Of a DNA stretch of 64,000 bases, positions 33,276 through 46,859 are shown in pieces (position 1 is the first letter of the stretch; every line of letters begins with the position of its first letter). The notes under the pieces are model-generated. The model had not been told where the DNA came from. It did no database searches and worked only from the letters and a program-made list of their open reading frames with translations. Source of the DNA: Zanthoxylum bungeanum. Taxonomy: Eukaryota > Streptophyta > Magnoliopsida > Sapindales > Rutaceae. The translations under genes were made by a program, and so were the position numbers. The stretch is taken from positions 1-64,000 of the forward strand of contig SKCR01031864.1 in the NCBI GenBank assembly GCA_019454045.1. Reading direction: 5' to 3'.

Positions 33276-35650
33276 AAGGTTGAGCATGAAAATATTTAGG
33301 GCTTAAAATTGGGTAAATTGTATTTGAGCATGATTTAATGAAATTGGATGATTTAGTATGCTTAAATGTTGTTGAATTGAAGATTGATTGGATCTATTTC
33401 AAGAAATTGTGTTTGGGACATTTTTCCCCAATTATTGTAGGCTTGGCCGAATAATGTCTTGGATTTTTTGTTTTTTGATTCATTGGATGAGTTGGAAACA
33501 ATTGGGAATGTGGATTTAATGTTTAATTGGATTCAATTGGATTTGATTTAAAATTTGACATAAAAATCCTCATATTGCCGAGACTAATGGAGCATGATTG
33601 GGTTTGATTTTTTGATCAAAATGTGTTGGACACTAATTGATGTAATTGAGCATGATTAGTTGTGTAAATTGATGTTTTGGAAATATTGATTTGGTTAATT
33701 AATTATGATATACACTTTATGTAATTAAATTGTGAAATTGGATTTTTTTTAATTTAATTATTTGGGCTAATTTTGGAAATTGGGCTTGTAATGTTTTTAT
33801 TGGGCTTATTGGGCTTGGTTGTACCAAGTTGGGTTTAGGCTAAATTGGTTTGATCCAATTGGGCCCAAAACCGCTTCCATAAAGCCCAAATGCGAGTAAT
33901 GGACCTTTAAAGTTTAATTGGGCCTAATGGGCCGAAATTGATTTCTAGGCTTATAGGGTAACTCCTTGATTGGACTTTGGTTATTGGGTTTGACCCGAGT
34001 TGACCAAAAGTCCATGCCTTAAGAAATTAATTAAAAGCCCATTGGACTTTAATTAAATTAACGTTGGACGTTAATCGGGCTTTGAGACCCGTAACGATTA
34101 AATTTGGAATTTAAGTCGTAAAAGGTTTATTAATAAAGTGTAATATTTAATTTGAAATTAAATAGCGAATTAGTATTAAATACAAATTGAATGGATTCAA
34201 TTATGTAGTTTAATTTAATTCGAGAATTAGTACTTTGAGTACTTATTCGCAAAATGAGTTCGACTCGAGCAAAATCAAATCGTTGTTTGAACATTGGATG
34301 GTCACTAATTATCATATTAATTTATTTGATTAGATTGATTGATAACATGCTTGTGTGAATACATGGTTGCGATGCATGAATAATGTATATCGGATGGATA
34401 TTAGATGGGTGGGACAATTTTAGAAATTGTTGTAATAAATTTAGAATTTATTAATTGGACCTACGTGTCCAGCCTTATTACCTCTTTATTCTTTGTATTC
34501 TCTTCTCACCTATTCCCCTCAATGTAAATGAGGTTTCTTTAAAAGTGCAGTGTAACGGGTAGAAGTAATATTTGTGCTAGCGGGAGAGAGAAAGGGAGAG
34601 ATTTGATCTAGGATCAATGTGTAAAGTATCCATCTGCATATCATTATTATTTTATTATACGCGCTTTATTATGTATTTAGAATGCATGTTTAAGGGTGTA
34701 TGATGATGAGACCTTAACAAAGATAATAAATTGGTTGTCAATTTGCACGCGAAAAACCCTCACAAATATTAAGCGTTTTTCCTTCCATTGAGTGATTCTT
34801 ACTCAAGATCTAAGACTGGCATTGGTTTGTTGTCCAAAGTCAAGACCTTTTTCCGTCGAGGATGTGTTTGAATCATGAAGGCTTTGTTCCATATTGGTGT
34901 CTTGTCCAAGTTGTGGTTTGTTGGCAAAGTCAAGACCACTTCTTGTCCATCGACATTGATTACGAAGCTTTCCATGGTCAATGGGTCGCGCTTAACTATG
35001 ATCACTAAGCTTGTTGTGCCAAAGCCAAGGCTTAGTTGATTCAGAGGAAAAAGTTTAGGTAATATATTGGATATATTGGCATATATAAGATATATGTTTC
35101 GGAATTGGATGTCCCCCTATTGGATCTAGGAATTGGATTGGATCCAATTGATCATAAAGATCTACCTAGTTAATTACCATACAATTTGTTGGCCAAAGTC
35201 AAGATTGTGTGATATTTAACGGGATCCTAGCCTGCTAGGAAACACGGTTTCCCGAGTACTCGATAGAGGGTTAGAGGCTCGCCGAAAAATAGTGGGAGGC
35301 AAGAATTGAATTTGCAATATTCATTTAATTACTTGCCATACGCGCTCAATAAAATGTCATTCGTCGTCAAATAATTAAATGTTAGTTGGACTAATATTTA
35401 AATTGTTGTTTTAATTAACAGTTGGACTGTATTCAAACAAATTAAAAGTATAGTTGATTAATATAGTTGGACTATAATAATCATTATATTTAAAGTACCT
35501 GAAATCGTTGATTAAATAGTTGGACTATTAAAATCAAGATAAAATTGAAAGATTGACATTTAAAACATAATCCTAGGGAAAATGTATTTAAATGGTTTAA
35601 TTTTTAAAATTGGGACTAAAGTTTCAGGATGGTCCTGGAAAATAATAAGT
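33276..35650 (+). other. Long untranslated leader and decayed gag region of A3
   Basis: No gag frame can be followed. Repeated landmarks are present: CCAAAGTCAAG-type motifs at 34832, 34921, 35016 and 35189 (about 90-base steps), and AGTTGGACTAT-type motifs between 35393 and 35525. The same landmarks are in A2 at 56806-57180 and 57362-57615. Confidence 0.6.
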
Positions 35651-36049
35651 TACTTTATTTGATAAAATAACATATTATACCTAAGCCCGGAGTTAAGCAA
35701 ATAGTAGAGCATAATCTTTGGAAGATTTATGTAATGATAACTTTAGTGCTTAATCCATTAAGCTTGTCGCAGTAGACTCCTAATTTCTTTATCAGAACTA
35801 AGGGTTAGATCCTTAAAGTATGATAATGAAATTGAAGGATCTTCATAAATCTATACTTAGATTTTAGAAGTACTAAATTGCAATACATAACTCTTGGAGA
35901 GTTAATGACTATTCTCAAGAGACAAAGTCAAAATTTGCAATAAGGCAAGTAGCGCAAGGCGCACCTTACTTCGATATTCTAGAAACCCGAGGCTTGGCCA
36001 AAGGCTTCTGGAATGTTGAAAATGGCAAAGGCAAAATCATTATAATCTT

Positions 36050-38970
36050 CTGGGAAGATAAAATGACATATCCCAAAATGTCTGCCTAAATTGTGGCAAA
36101 TGGAATCGCGGAAGCGTGACTGCCGTTTGGACAAGGCAGACATGAAGGAATTGAAGATGAGCAAGGCTCAGACTTCAAATATGTTTGTCATAATATGTTC
36201 ACTACTAGTATTGAAATTAGATTTTAGATACTTAGTGTGATACATAAATATATGTGCTGGTGTTCAGAATCTGCTATGAGCAGGATACTGACTTCAATTG
36301 AGATTAATCTGCGAATCGGAAACGGGACGAAAGTCGCTGTTTCAACCGTAGATACCTAAGTTTAGGAACTACTCTTCGGGTTTGTACCTAAATTTGGAAA
36401 CTGTTATAATGTAACTAGTTTGACTAGAAACATTATCTTTATATCAGTGTTTAATCCGTTGCGGATTTACCTTTATATTCTAGAACACTAAAGTGTTTTA
36501 TTATATAAAGATGATATTGAGATAAACACATTAGATGTGAATAACAGTATTTATATTTTGAATATAAATAAATCTCAAATATATAATATGACAAACAAAT
36601 AGCTCAAACTGATTTGATCAGATGAAACATATTGTGGCATTGTTGTCAGGGACACAATTAAACAAGAATTGTATATCCACACTTTCGAAGAGTGGGTACT
36701 AGGACTGATTTGATCTCATTCAAATAAAGTTTATGAATCTAGTTTATTGGGCAAAGTGCCTAAAACACCTTTACTTGGTAAAAGTGCAAATGCCACCGAT
36801 CTGTTAGCCCTAGTTCATAGTGAAGCAAGTGGGCCCATTTCTAGCTAGGCTAGAGATGGATATGAATATTTTGTGACCTTTACGGATGTGGCATCGCGTT
36901 GTGGTTATGTGTTTCTTTTGAAACACAAATCGGAAACTTTTCAGTTTCGACACGAAATAGACAAACAGATCGGCTAAAGTATTAAACTGTCACGGTAAGA
37001 CCGTAATGGAAAATACTTAAGCAATAAGTTTCTAATATACTTGAAAGAGTATAGTATTCTTTCAATGAGGACTCCTCCCGGAACACGTCATTTGACGGTG
37101 TGTCTGAACTGAGATAAACCGAATTATGTTAGACATGATAAGGCTAATCATGAGTCGCTCTGAGCTACCATTTCCTTCAACGAATACGCTTTAATAGTGT
37201 AAGAACTTATTTTGATAAGGTTCCATAAAAATCTGTTTGACAGACTTCATGTTAGATATGAACAGGAAAGAAACTGGGTTTTCTAATTCCTGAATATTTG
37301 GGAATGCTAGGCATATGTTTGGATGATACCAAACTAAAACCCAAATTGGATAAGTGCCAATTGTAGGTTATCCTAGGGATACCAAAGTATAGTACTTATA
37401 CATCTCACAAAAGAACAATTTAATTGTTGCTCACCATGCGGTTTTCCTAAGAGGAATACCTAAATGCAGTGGTAAGTGGGAGGATAGTAAAACTAGATGA
37501 AAATCGGAGTAATACTATTCGATGCATCGAATCTTAATGGAACACAAATAGTTCATCAAGGATGAAACTATACCAATAATCTTCGAATACACAAGAACCA
37601 CGTAGTTAGGAGAGAGTCAGAAAACAACCTGGGGTATGGGTTTCTGATCTCACCTCATAAAGATGTTAATCTTATTGAGGAATACCAACTGACTACGTAT
37701 GAGGAAGTGATACAAGGTATCGAATCCCTATTATGACAAAGTGTCATGAGTCCGAAATGGATTCCATGTATATCAACTTAGTTTGGATACTAGTTGATGT
37801 ACCGCAAGGCATTGTGCCTATTGGTACTATATAAGTCTTCAAGGAAGACATACATGGAAGGCAACATACCAACGTGTAAAGCTAGGCTTTTAGCGAAAAG
37901 GTATCGTTATCAATATTGTGTTGATTAAGACGAAACCTTTTCCTGTTGCCACTGTAAATCCATTTGGATAATGCTTGCTAAAGCTGCATGTTTCATTTAT
38001 GAAATATGTCAGCTTAACTGGAAAATCGCTTTCCTGAAAATGAAACCTTTTGGAGGATGTTTACAACATCCTGTCGGTTTTGTCGTACCAAAACTAGCAA
38101 ACAAGGTTTGCAGGTTATTCGATCCATGTTTGGATTGAAGCAAGCATTGAGTTCTTGGAATTATCGTTTGGATGTAATCATAATGGTTTATGATTTAATT
38201 CAAAACGAAATGATTCTTATGTATATAAGGATGTTGGTGGGAGCGCACTGACAGTGGCTGTCCTATAAATAATGATAATATGTCATTTCTTGGAAATGAA
38301 ATTCCCATAATATATCGGCGAAAGCTTGGCTTTCATAAAAACTCTCTGAGAACTCGTATATTGATAAATGTACGCTGCCTGGTGTTTCATACGCTTTGAA
38401 CATATGGATTCACAAACAGGCCAATCCTAGTGATAGTCACTGGATTAATGTTAAGAACATCTGTTAGTATCTTGGAGAACTAAGGATGTTGTCTTAAACT
38501 ATGGAGAAGGAAAACTTGAAGTGACTGGGATCACTACATCAAGTTTCCTAAACCGATAAAAATAACTATAAGTCGTAACAACGGTACTATACAGTTTGAA
38601 CAACGGTACATTAAGCTGGAAATCTTCCAAGTAAGATACTGTTACCGAATAAACAACAAATGTGGGTTATTGCTGCAGCTGAGGTAGCAATAGAAGCCAT
38701 TTGGGTCGATAATAAATCTAATTAGATTAGATATAATTCTGTTAGCAGCTGAGCTAGGCTACAACACATGCTAAAGAATTATTGGTCTCATCAACGATCC
38801 AGATATATACTTCGATATTCATATGATTCGTTCGGATCATACATCTTGGCGATGTGATGATCGTATAAATCGCATCAGATGATAATCATGCAAATCCGCC
38901 GACGAAAGCATTTTCTCAGCAGTTTGAGCCAACCGTACATAGTTCGGGTGTAAGACACTCGAGTGACTGG
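36050..38970 (+). pseudogene. A3 pol remnant: zinc knuckle/protease, integrase, RT, RNase H
   Basis: Pieces of a Ty1/copia polyprotein appear in order but in shifting frames. Near 36110 KRDC with a following NMFVI resembles the gag-protease junction. At 36313-36400 LRIGNGTKVAV is the end of the protease region. At 36800-37020 SGPISS, EYFVTFTDVASRCGYVFLLKHKSETF is the integrase core. From 37640 RT begins, with EGNIPT and ARL. At 38660-38710 AAAEVAIEAIW is RNase H. TAA replaces the Trp codon of the KW motif near 37831, and AAGGAAG follows at 37841-37847, the same two-base loss as in A0 and A2. Stops are frequent, so no enzyme can be made. A CCAAGTGGAAGA polypurine tract lies at 38978-38989. Confidence 0.8.
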
Positions 38971-38990
38971 CTATAGGCCAAGTGGAAGAT

Positions 38991-41055
38991 TGTTGGACAA
39001 TTATGACCCATAGCATCATTATTTGTACAGATCATGGTATTGTTGTAAAAATTAACTATGTGACAAAGGAGATTGCTCTCTTATCATTTCTGATTAGATC
39101 ACCAAGATATATAAATTATAGGAGTTCCTTATGATTTGTTCCTGGATTGAGAATGATATGAGACAGTATCAGTCCACGAAGGATAAATCATTAAATATCC
39201 CTAGTCAGAGTATTATCGAGATTGGACGTCGATAAATACGTAAAAGAATAGTATTAAACCTGTGCGCGTTGTGAGGGCATAACGGCATAGTTCTCATATA
39301 TTTGGGTATAGGATACTTATGCAAGTGTAATAGGGGGTTGTGTTTTACCGATGGTACGGGAAACAGCTTCGCTCTGGATAGACCCCCTCGGAATTCCATT
39401 GGTAGTATGACTATGTGTCTATGGAAGTTCGAAATCAGGGTAGGTGTATTTGGTCTTAACCTGAGACTTGCACCGCTAATACTTGCGACAATCAATATGC
39501 TTTGGTTGTGGTCGTCCAGGGCTTTAACAGGTTCTGTGTACGCCTCTGCTGGGTATATTGAGAATCGTAGTGTGTTGGGTGTGATGTCAAGATGGAAGTA
39601 TCACTCCAGTCATAGTGGAGATGATGTCACGTAAGATACGGTAGTAGTACTCTTAAGTACTGCAGTCATCGGGATAAAATGACAAGGTCATGTTTATCCG
39701 ATATAGAGACTAGTTACCAGACATCCGACATGTGCTTCGTACGGGGCAGACACAATTCCAACCCCATGCCTAGCACGTGACATCCGATACTAGATCAAAA
39801 TACGCAATACTATGTATACTACGCTTGATGTAGATCACATATTCCTGTAAACATGTTTCTGGAGAATTGGGTAGGCATGGCGCTTTGCTAGAAGCCAACC
39901 TTGTCTTGTAAATCGGTAAAACCGTAGTACTAGGTACTTACGTGTTCGGATAGTCCGACAACTGAATTTACTGCCAACATATCCGGGTATCTCATGGGTC
40001 GCTTCCTGAAGATTCACCGATGACGTATGACTCACACTTTATTAATATGGTATTAATTAACGATGAGAGAGAAAATTAATCTGGGATTAATTACGGAGAT
40101 ATTTTATCAGGGATAAAATATCATTTAAAGAGAGATAACGATTAATTTGGAATTAATCGATAAAAATAATATATTCGATATATTATATAAGATTGGATTT
40201 CGACGCGGAATTAAATTCGGATTTTAATTCGGGCGAACGAATTAATTTAGAATTAATTCATTAGCGATGTGAATAGTAATTATGCTAGGCATGATTATTT
40301 AATTAAATTAGATTTAATTACGTCGTAACGGAAAATTCATTAATTTAGAATTAGCGAACCCGAGCCCGGGATTGTTTGCGAGTGCATTCGCGTTTTGAAT
40401 TCGAGTGCGGCACGCAAGTCAAATCAAGCGTCAAATCGCTAGTCGCATCTAGCGTCACATCATCCGTCAATCAAGTGATAGATGTCTTTCACTTTGAGTG
40501 ATTGACACCAATCACTATTCATTGATTGATGGGAGATGATGGAAGTGGTTGGCATAAATCATTTGACTTTTTGAAATCAAATAAATGGTAAATTAATTTT
40601 GGAAATTGATTAAGTGTATTAGATACACTTTTAAGCTAACAACCACACAACTCTCTCTTCACCATTTTTCTTCTCTCTCTCGCCCACTGCTTCTGTTTTC
40701 TCTTCACTGGTTTCAGTAAAACCGTGAGTTATAGAGAGGCAAATAGTGATTTTGTTGCAAAATCAAGGTGCTAGCACACACATTGAGTTATCCTAAGGTG
40801 ATAGGGAAGTAATTTCGTGAGTTTGGAATCCATTTTGTAAGCTTGGAGCTTGAAGATTTCTTGGAGGACAAAGCCGAATTTGGAGGACATCAAAACCAGT
40901 CCACTGCCGAGCTTCATGGAGGAGGGCAGAATGATTTTTGTTGTCCAACGCATCGCTCAACCGATCGATATGAGTATTCCGTGACTTCTTCGATTTGTAT
41001 TCGCACTTATTTTCATTGTTTGAAATGATCTTGGGATGCTTAGAATATTCCAATA
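38991..41055 (+). repeat. 3' LTR of A3
   Basis: TGTTGGACAATTATGACCC to ATTCCAATA. Micro-hairpin array at 40035-40355. The splice-donor position has lost its G (ATGAGT near 40970), the only A LTR in the window where it is not GT. Confidence 0.92.
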
Positions 41056-42766
41056 ACTGATGCTCAGGATATGCGGTGTGTGTCAAGAAAGGATTCGTCA
41101 GTTCTTTGTACAAAGCATAGGTACTCAATATGGAATTAGCAATCTGTTAAATCAATGGGCCCGTGGTACACTGTAGAAGTGAGTTTTAAGTGTTATTAAA
41201 ATATTGCTAATATAGAATTAGCAATCTGTATGGTTCAGTGAGTTTATCTGTGTTCGTCATAATTTACGGGTGAGTAGATTATGGAAACGAAATTGGATTT
41301 CGTGTGGATATGCCTGAACCTATAGAGTCTCACTAATGGAATATACTCGTAGAGCACTAGGGTAACTTTTATGAATAATATTGATTATTTATAAATCGTT
41401 TAACAGTTAAACGAAAGATACATGCAAATGGACCTAATAGTCATTTCCTAATTAATGTGTATTTGTATTTAATGAATGATTTTATAATACACGTTAATTA
41501 AATTTCAAATTGTGATATTTGACATATATCATTAATATATATATTTGGATTATTTAAAGTAAATATAATACAAATATTTTAAATAATTATATTTAAATAA
41601 TTATTTATTTGTTAAATAATTAAAGTAATTAAGAATATAAATATCTTATGTTATGATTAAGTTAGGAAATGGCTTTATTTGATTGGTTTGACTTGTTGTA
41701 GTGATCAATTACAACAAGTAAACTAATGCTTAATAAATTGAAACAAAAAAAATATCTAGATATTTATTATTTCCCAAATTCGGCCAAGGCATAAAGGGGA
41801 GTATATATTGTTTTGTTTCATTTTCTTTCATTAGGTTAAGCCACCAAAACATATTACAAAGAAAGTTTGAGAGAAAAGTTGAAGAACAAAGGAAAACATT
41901 AAGCAAAAGTTGGAATTTTATAAGTTTTTTCTAACTTTCTTCAACTAGAAAATTGTTTCTATGATTCTTGGCTTCAAAATGTGTTGCTTGAAATTTTCTC
42001 TTCTCTTTAAGCATGTGATAAAATGGTTGGAAACTTGAAAGAAAGATGCTAGCATGTATGTTAATTAAAGTGAGCTTATAAATGGTTTTTAAGCTCTCTT
42101 TTGGTTATTTGATAATCATGTTACCATTCTAGAGTTTTTAGGCCACTCATTGATGACCTAAAATTGTTCTTGTGTTGTTTGAAATTTTTTAGACTTGTTT
42201 GGTGTTGTAGAGACTTGATTGAAATGTTGGATTTGTTCAATTTGGTGTAATTTGTTCAATTTGAAGAATTTATAAAATTAGGGTTTATACCCTTTCAAAT
42301 TTGGGAATTTTCATATAAGTGTTGTGTAATGATATATATATGATGTATATAAAATTTGGTGATGATTGGATTTCATCTTGACTTGTTTTGAACAAGATTG
42401 AACCAAAATGCACAAGTTGGAAAGTTTGTGTCATTCTCGGTAATTTGACATTTTATGGGATTTGAGTTGCAATTTATATTTTGATATATTGGACATGTAT
42501 AAATCATTTTAGGATTAATTTGGAATCACTTAAAATTGTATTTGACAATTTGAGGACTAAAATGATCAAAATGTAAAATATGAGGGGTCTCTCGGTAATT
42601 TAAGAAAAATGTGATTTTTAGGTAAAAAAAATTCAGTTTTTAAGTATTGAGTAATTAGAATAAATAAGTTTATTTTAATTGCCCAAGAAAAATTATTCAA
42701 ATCGGAAAATTTTGATTTTCTGTGTTCCGCTGCTTTTATCCGGATTTTCCCCCTAAAACCCCATCA
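41056..42766 (+). repeat. Solo LTR B2, right part
   Basis: It resumes after the second ACTGA copy and matches B1 from about 10690, including ATGGGCCCGTGGTA. It ends AAAACCCCATCA. Flanks TAACA (left) and TAATC (right) agree only at TAA, so the target duplication is weak. No gene is seen. Confidence 0.82.
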
Positions 42767-42779
42767 TAATCGTCGTACT

Positions 42780-42990
42780 GTGTTAGAATGACAGTTGTGT
42801 GATAACAAATGTTGCATTATTTGTCGCATTGTGTGAATGGAATGACGTAGTGTGACAAACAAAACGACATATATTATCACAATGTGTCATACTAACAGAC
42901 GGTACGACAAAGACTGTGACCATAAGTGCAATAGTATATTGTCGCACTGGTCGCGATGTGCGACAACTTGTGTTGCACGATTGACAATTT
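42780..42990. repeat. GTCGCAC/GTGCGAC repeat cluster 1
   Basis: TTTGTCGCATTGTGTG, GTGTGACAAAC, TTGTCGCACTGGTCGCG and GTGCGACAACTTGTGTT recur in degenerate form within 210 bases, upstream of the DUF1985 remnant. Confidence 0.7.
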
Positions 42991-43199
42991 CTTCAATTCT
43001 TTCAAAGACTGACATGATGTATATTGCTGATTTTTTAGTTATGTCAACACCCCATGGGCTTTGTCTTTACCAGTAGAGGATCATTTCTGATGTTAATTAA
43101 CAAACATTATGGAAATAATAAGAGTTTTGATATCCTAAGGAGCAATTTGACCGAGACGCAATTATATATGTTCAAGTAATCAATTTTTAGATATTTTCT

Positions 43200-45790
43200 T
43201 GACATAGATTTAGAGTTTAGTGGAATGATAATTCACAATGTGCAAATCAACACAGTTATCCAATCCAAAGATGATAAAGAAAACCAAATTTGATTTTAGA
43301 TTGGAGATGAGTTCACTCAAATTTTTATCCATTAGTGGGCTTAAGTAGTTGGCCTTTAGAGCGGGGTAGATTTTGGAAGTATCTGCAAGAGTTACAACAT
43401 GCGTGATCAATATTTCCCTCATTGGTCCCAAGCCAAGTTGCGAGATGTGGATTTGATGATAGAGCAAATAGACTTCTCGTAAATATCAGATGAATATGCA
43501 CTGATGATATCTTTATATTATTTTACTGATATGGTATTGATGGCTTGGCTGGAGGTTAGGCCAGCTGATTATGGCATGATGAATTTGATAGACGATAAGG
43601 ATCTGATTTTTGGTTCTCAATGGGGAGGATAATTTGAAATGTTATATATGTTGAATGCAAGTGAGTATTAGAGGGCAAAGAGGAAAAGTTCAAACGAGAG
43701 CATGCAAAGTATGAACGAATTTGTTTATGATTTTCAAGCATGGGCATTCGAAGTAGTTAGAGGGCTGTCGGATCAATATGCCAAAAAAGAAGAGAAATTC
43801 CCCACATTCCTCAAATATTGAAGTGGAAACTTAGGGGAAACCCCTCGGATACTCAGTTAGTCATTTTGTTCCAACATGCATACGATATTGTATTATTCAT
43901 AAAATTAACTTTATATTAATAATTTTACTAGTTATATATAAATAATATAATATGTTTTAATTACAGTTGAAGATTAAATAAATCTTGACGTAGAGATCTA
44001 TTGAGAAAAATATACACTCTTGGCAATTCGTCAGACGTATTTTATGGAATATGCCAAGGTGGATCAGAGAGGTAAGTACTTTTATATTCTTTACTTAAAT
44101 TCTATAATTACACTTAGTCTACTTATAATTGTAATTGTTTACATTATAAACAACAGATGGAAGGTCATATATAGTATTTTGATCAAGTGATGGTTGAGGA
44201 TCAAACATTAGCCATGGACACCCAAGACGAAGAGATATTTAAGAAGTGATATGAGTGGGGCATACATTGTACCATCTAAGATTTTCAGCCACAGCACCAA
44301 ACACCAGATGATCAAATCATCCCGCATGACAAGCATAATATTCCCCATATATCCTCACACTATGACCAAAATATACCTTATCGGTCCTCATATTTTCAGC
44401 AGTTCACTCATCATGAGTAGTTCTCTCATCATCATCAAACATAGCATGAGCAATTCATTCCTCACCATCAAACACAGCACAAGTATTTTAGTCAGTCTCT
44501 TCAGATAGTACACGAGAAATTTGATCACAGAGAGGTGATACGAAGAATATGAATACTTGTTGTTGCTGTCGAAGTGTAAAATGGATAATTCTTTGAATTC
44601 CAACATAGAGTTTTTGATGAATTACGGGTTGAAATTATGGAAGCTACACAATTCAGACAAACAATGCTGCAGAAGGTTGCAACCATAAAGATCCCCATCA
44701 CACGGTTTGTGGGTTCTACATCTCAGCCATCTATCAAGGCATGTATTGCAAATGCTAATTTTGTGAGTATTATGCAAATGAAAATTTTGACATATTTAAA
44801 GAGCGTGTCTGGAAGAATCTGCGATTATGATGTGAGACTGTGTAAATGTACAATAATATTTAGACAGTAAGTGTCGCACAGTGCGACAGGATGTGTGCGA
44901 CAAGATTGTGTGTTGGCGACAGATTCTGTGCGACAGACAAAATGTTGTTGTACATTGTCTGATGTACAATACGAAACCCTGTCATACACATGCCGCACGT
45001 TTTCGTAGTCAGCATATTTATGCCACGATTGTGCGATACAATATAGTATTATGAATATAATATTACATGTGTTTTTTTCAGGATCTTCGGATGGCATCAC
45101 GCTCGACTGGCTCAATCATTTTCAGTGTGATCCATAAATTATTCAATATACGACCAACTAGCCTGAAGCTGTAAGCATGTTTGGATGACCTTTGAAAAAG
45201 TCTTTATTGCTTTTAAGTTCATATGTTGCTCATTCAAAGAAGGCGAAATTAGTGGAACATATTGTAGATCCATTGAAATATGTCAAAATGTCGGACGTAT
45301 TTGCGAATTTCGAGAGTTGGTATAAGGGGGACTTGGAGATTATTAGCACAAAATACAATCGAGCATTTTATAATACATAGATGGGCTTTAAATGAGAAAG
45401 ACTGTTAATTGATGATGTCAGTTATATTTTAAAATTTATATTTTTTTATTTCTTTTGGAAATACTAATTTTTAATTAATTTTATATATTTGTGATTACAA
45501 CAAATCAATTCATATTTGTGGTTGATCGGTGAGCAGCAGGATAAAATATATGGAAATAAATCAACAAGCTGTGATTATGAATACATGGTTTTATGTAAGT
45601 ATCATTATATTTCTTTTTAGATTTTTGTGGTTGGAGATGATAATTGTTGATGTCAATTTTGTTTGTACATTTTTGCATATCAAGCTTGGAACGAATGTGG
45701 AGGTGGCATTGACAAGATTGTATTCAATGACAATTCATTGCATACTATCATACTAGTCCAACGTCATTAAGGTCTTGGACAAAGGTCTAC
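43200..45790 (+). pseudogene. Ulp1-like (C48) cysteine protease gene with DUF1985 region, decayed
   Basis: Ulp1-type proteases process or remove SUMO-like modifiers; transposon-borne plant versions often have an N-terminal DUF1985. DUF1985 part (about 43330-43890): MVLMAWLEVRPADYG, LIDDKDLIFGSQWGG, MNEFVYDFQAWAFEV and KFPTFLKY in order. A His/Gln-rich linker follows (about 44275-44510 in one frame: HQTPDDQIIPH, HHHQT). The C48-like part starts near 45240 (VDPLKYVKMSDVFANFESWY), then AVIMNTWFY and VDVNFVCTFLHIKLGTN, where family members read V(D/N)FVYIPLNI...HW. The His-Trp pair is lost. Stops and frame changes are present throughout, and GTAAGT...TTTTAG at 45595-45621 is too short for a plant intron. 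No Asp or catalytic Cys block was found. Confidence 0.6.
44865..45062. repeat. GTCGCAC/GTGCGAC repeat cluster 2
   Basis: It includes an exact palindrome at 44872-44888: TGTCGCAC, a single A, then GTGCGACA. TGTGTGCGACAAGATTG, GTTGGCGACAGATTCTG and TGTGCGACAGAC follow. It lies between the linker and protease parts, possibly in a former intron. Confidence 0.75.
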
Positions 45791-46437
45791 TCTGTAAGTA
45801 CAATGTTATTTTAACAATGCTATAAGTTCAAATATTTATATTATTTATTTTGTTTATACAAACATTAAATAAGTATTTATGTCGGTCAACATAAGCACTA
45901 GGTCATTGCAGAAGTCAATCCGGATACAAGTCAAATCTGTATTTTCGATTCATGTTTAAATGGATATTCCAATAGAGATATTTATGTCGATGTCTAATTT
46001 TGAAGAAGATTTTCCCATTTTGGTTAGTACAAAATAGCTTCTATACTGCCCGGCCTGAAACAGATAGCACTAGAAGTTGGAATATGACATGAATTATTTA
46101 AGGTGTTCTATAACAAAGGACTGGAAGTAGTGATTGTGGTATATTTATGGTAATTTTTATTTTATATAGGATGTATAATCAATTACCTCAATTTGATTCG
46201 GGACACGGGGAATATTTTAGGAAGAAAAATTATTTGGAATTTTTTAGAGGCCATATATTATAATATTTGAATTTTTTTCACATATGTAACATTTACTTTA
46301 TGTAATGATTGTTCAATGTTTCTGATTATGTGTTTTAGATTCGTTTTGTGATTGTTCAGTGTTTGTGATTATTGTCAAGTCCAAAAATCATCGTTTAGTC
46401 CAAAAATTATCGCAGCAAAAAACTAGCGCATTTCAAC

Positions 46438-46622
46438 ATACTTTCGCATAGTGCGACAATGTGGTGTTGCATAGAAGGTCAGTATGTTGCATACCATGAC
46501 ATGTTTGTCGCTTAGTGGGACCTGGATTTAGTATAGAGCGACAATATGTATCACACAGCGTGACAGTATCTATTGCACGGTATATCATGTCACACTGTTT
46601 CACAAAATACATGTTTTTAGAA
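46438..46622. repeat. GTCGCAC/GTGCGAC repeat cluster 3
   Basis: GCATAGTGCGACAATGTGG, TTTGTCGCTTAGTGGGAC, AGAGCGACAATATG and CACAGCGTGACAG within 185 bases, between the Ulp1-type gene and the transposase. Confidence 0.7.
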
Positions 46623-46859
46623 AACATATGATTTTAAAGAAAAAATTGAATATTTCTTACAAATAAACAGAACAGCCTATATATTATTATGTGAAGAAAA
46701 AAATGAGATTGGTATAATTTCTTCGGTTATGATCTCGTTCATTGCCTTTTTGTAAAAATCAGAACAAAAGGGCAACATAATCTACACGCTGGACTTGTCA
46801 TGCGTCAACGGCATGACAACAAACTAGTCAGTCAGTTTGGAATATTTTACAACTACACT

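Larger units (their letters stand above)
31195..41055 (+). mobile_element. A3: complete copia element of family A
   Basis: LTRs at 31195-33262 (2068 bases) and 38991-41055 (2065 bases); exact target duplication ACTGA (31190-31194 and 41056-41060). Total 9861 bases. The final CA of the 3' LTR has become TA. The first 130 bases of the two LTRs differ at about eight to nine positions, so the insertion is older than A2. It sits inside solo LTR B2. Confidence 0.93.

Noticed and set aside
34799..35005. 68-codon minus-strand frame in the A3 leader
   Set aside because: It is antisense to the repeated leader motifs and is not kept open in A2.
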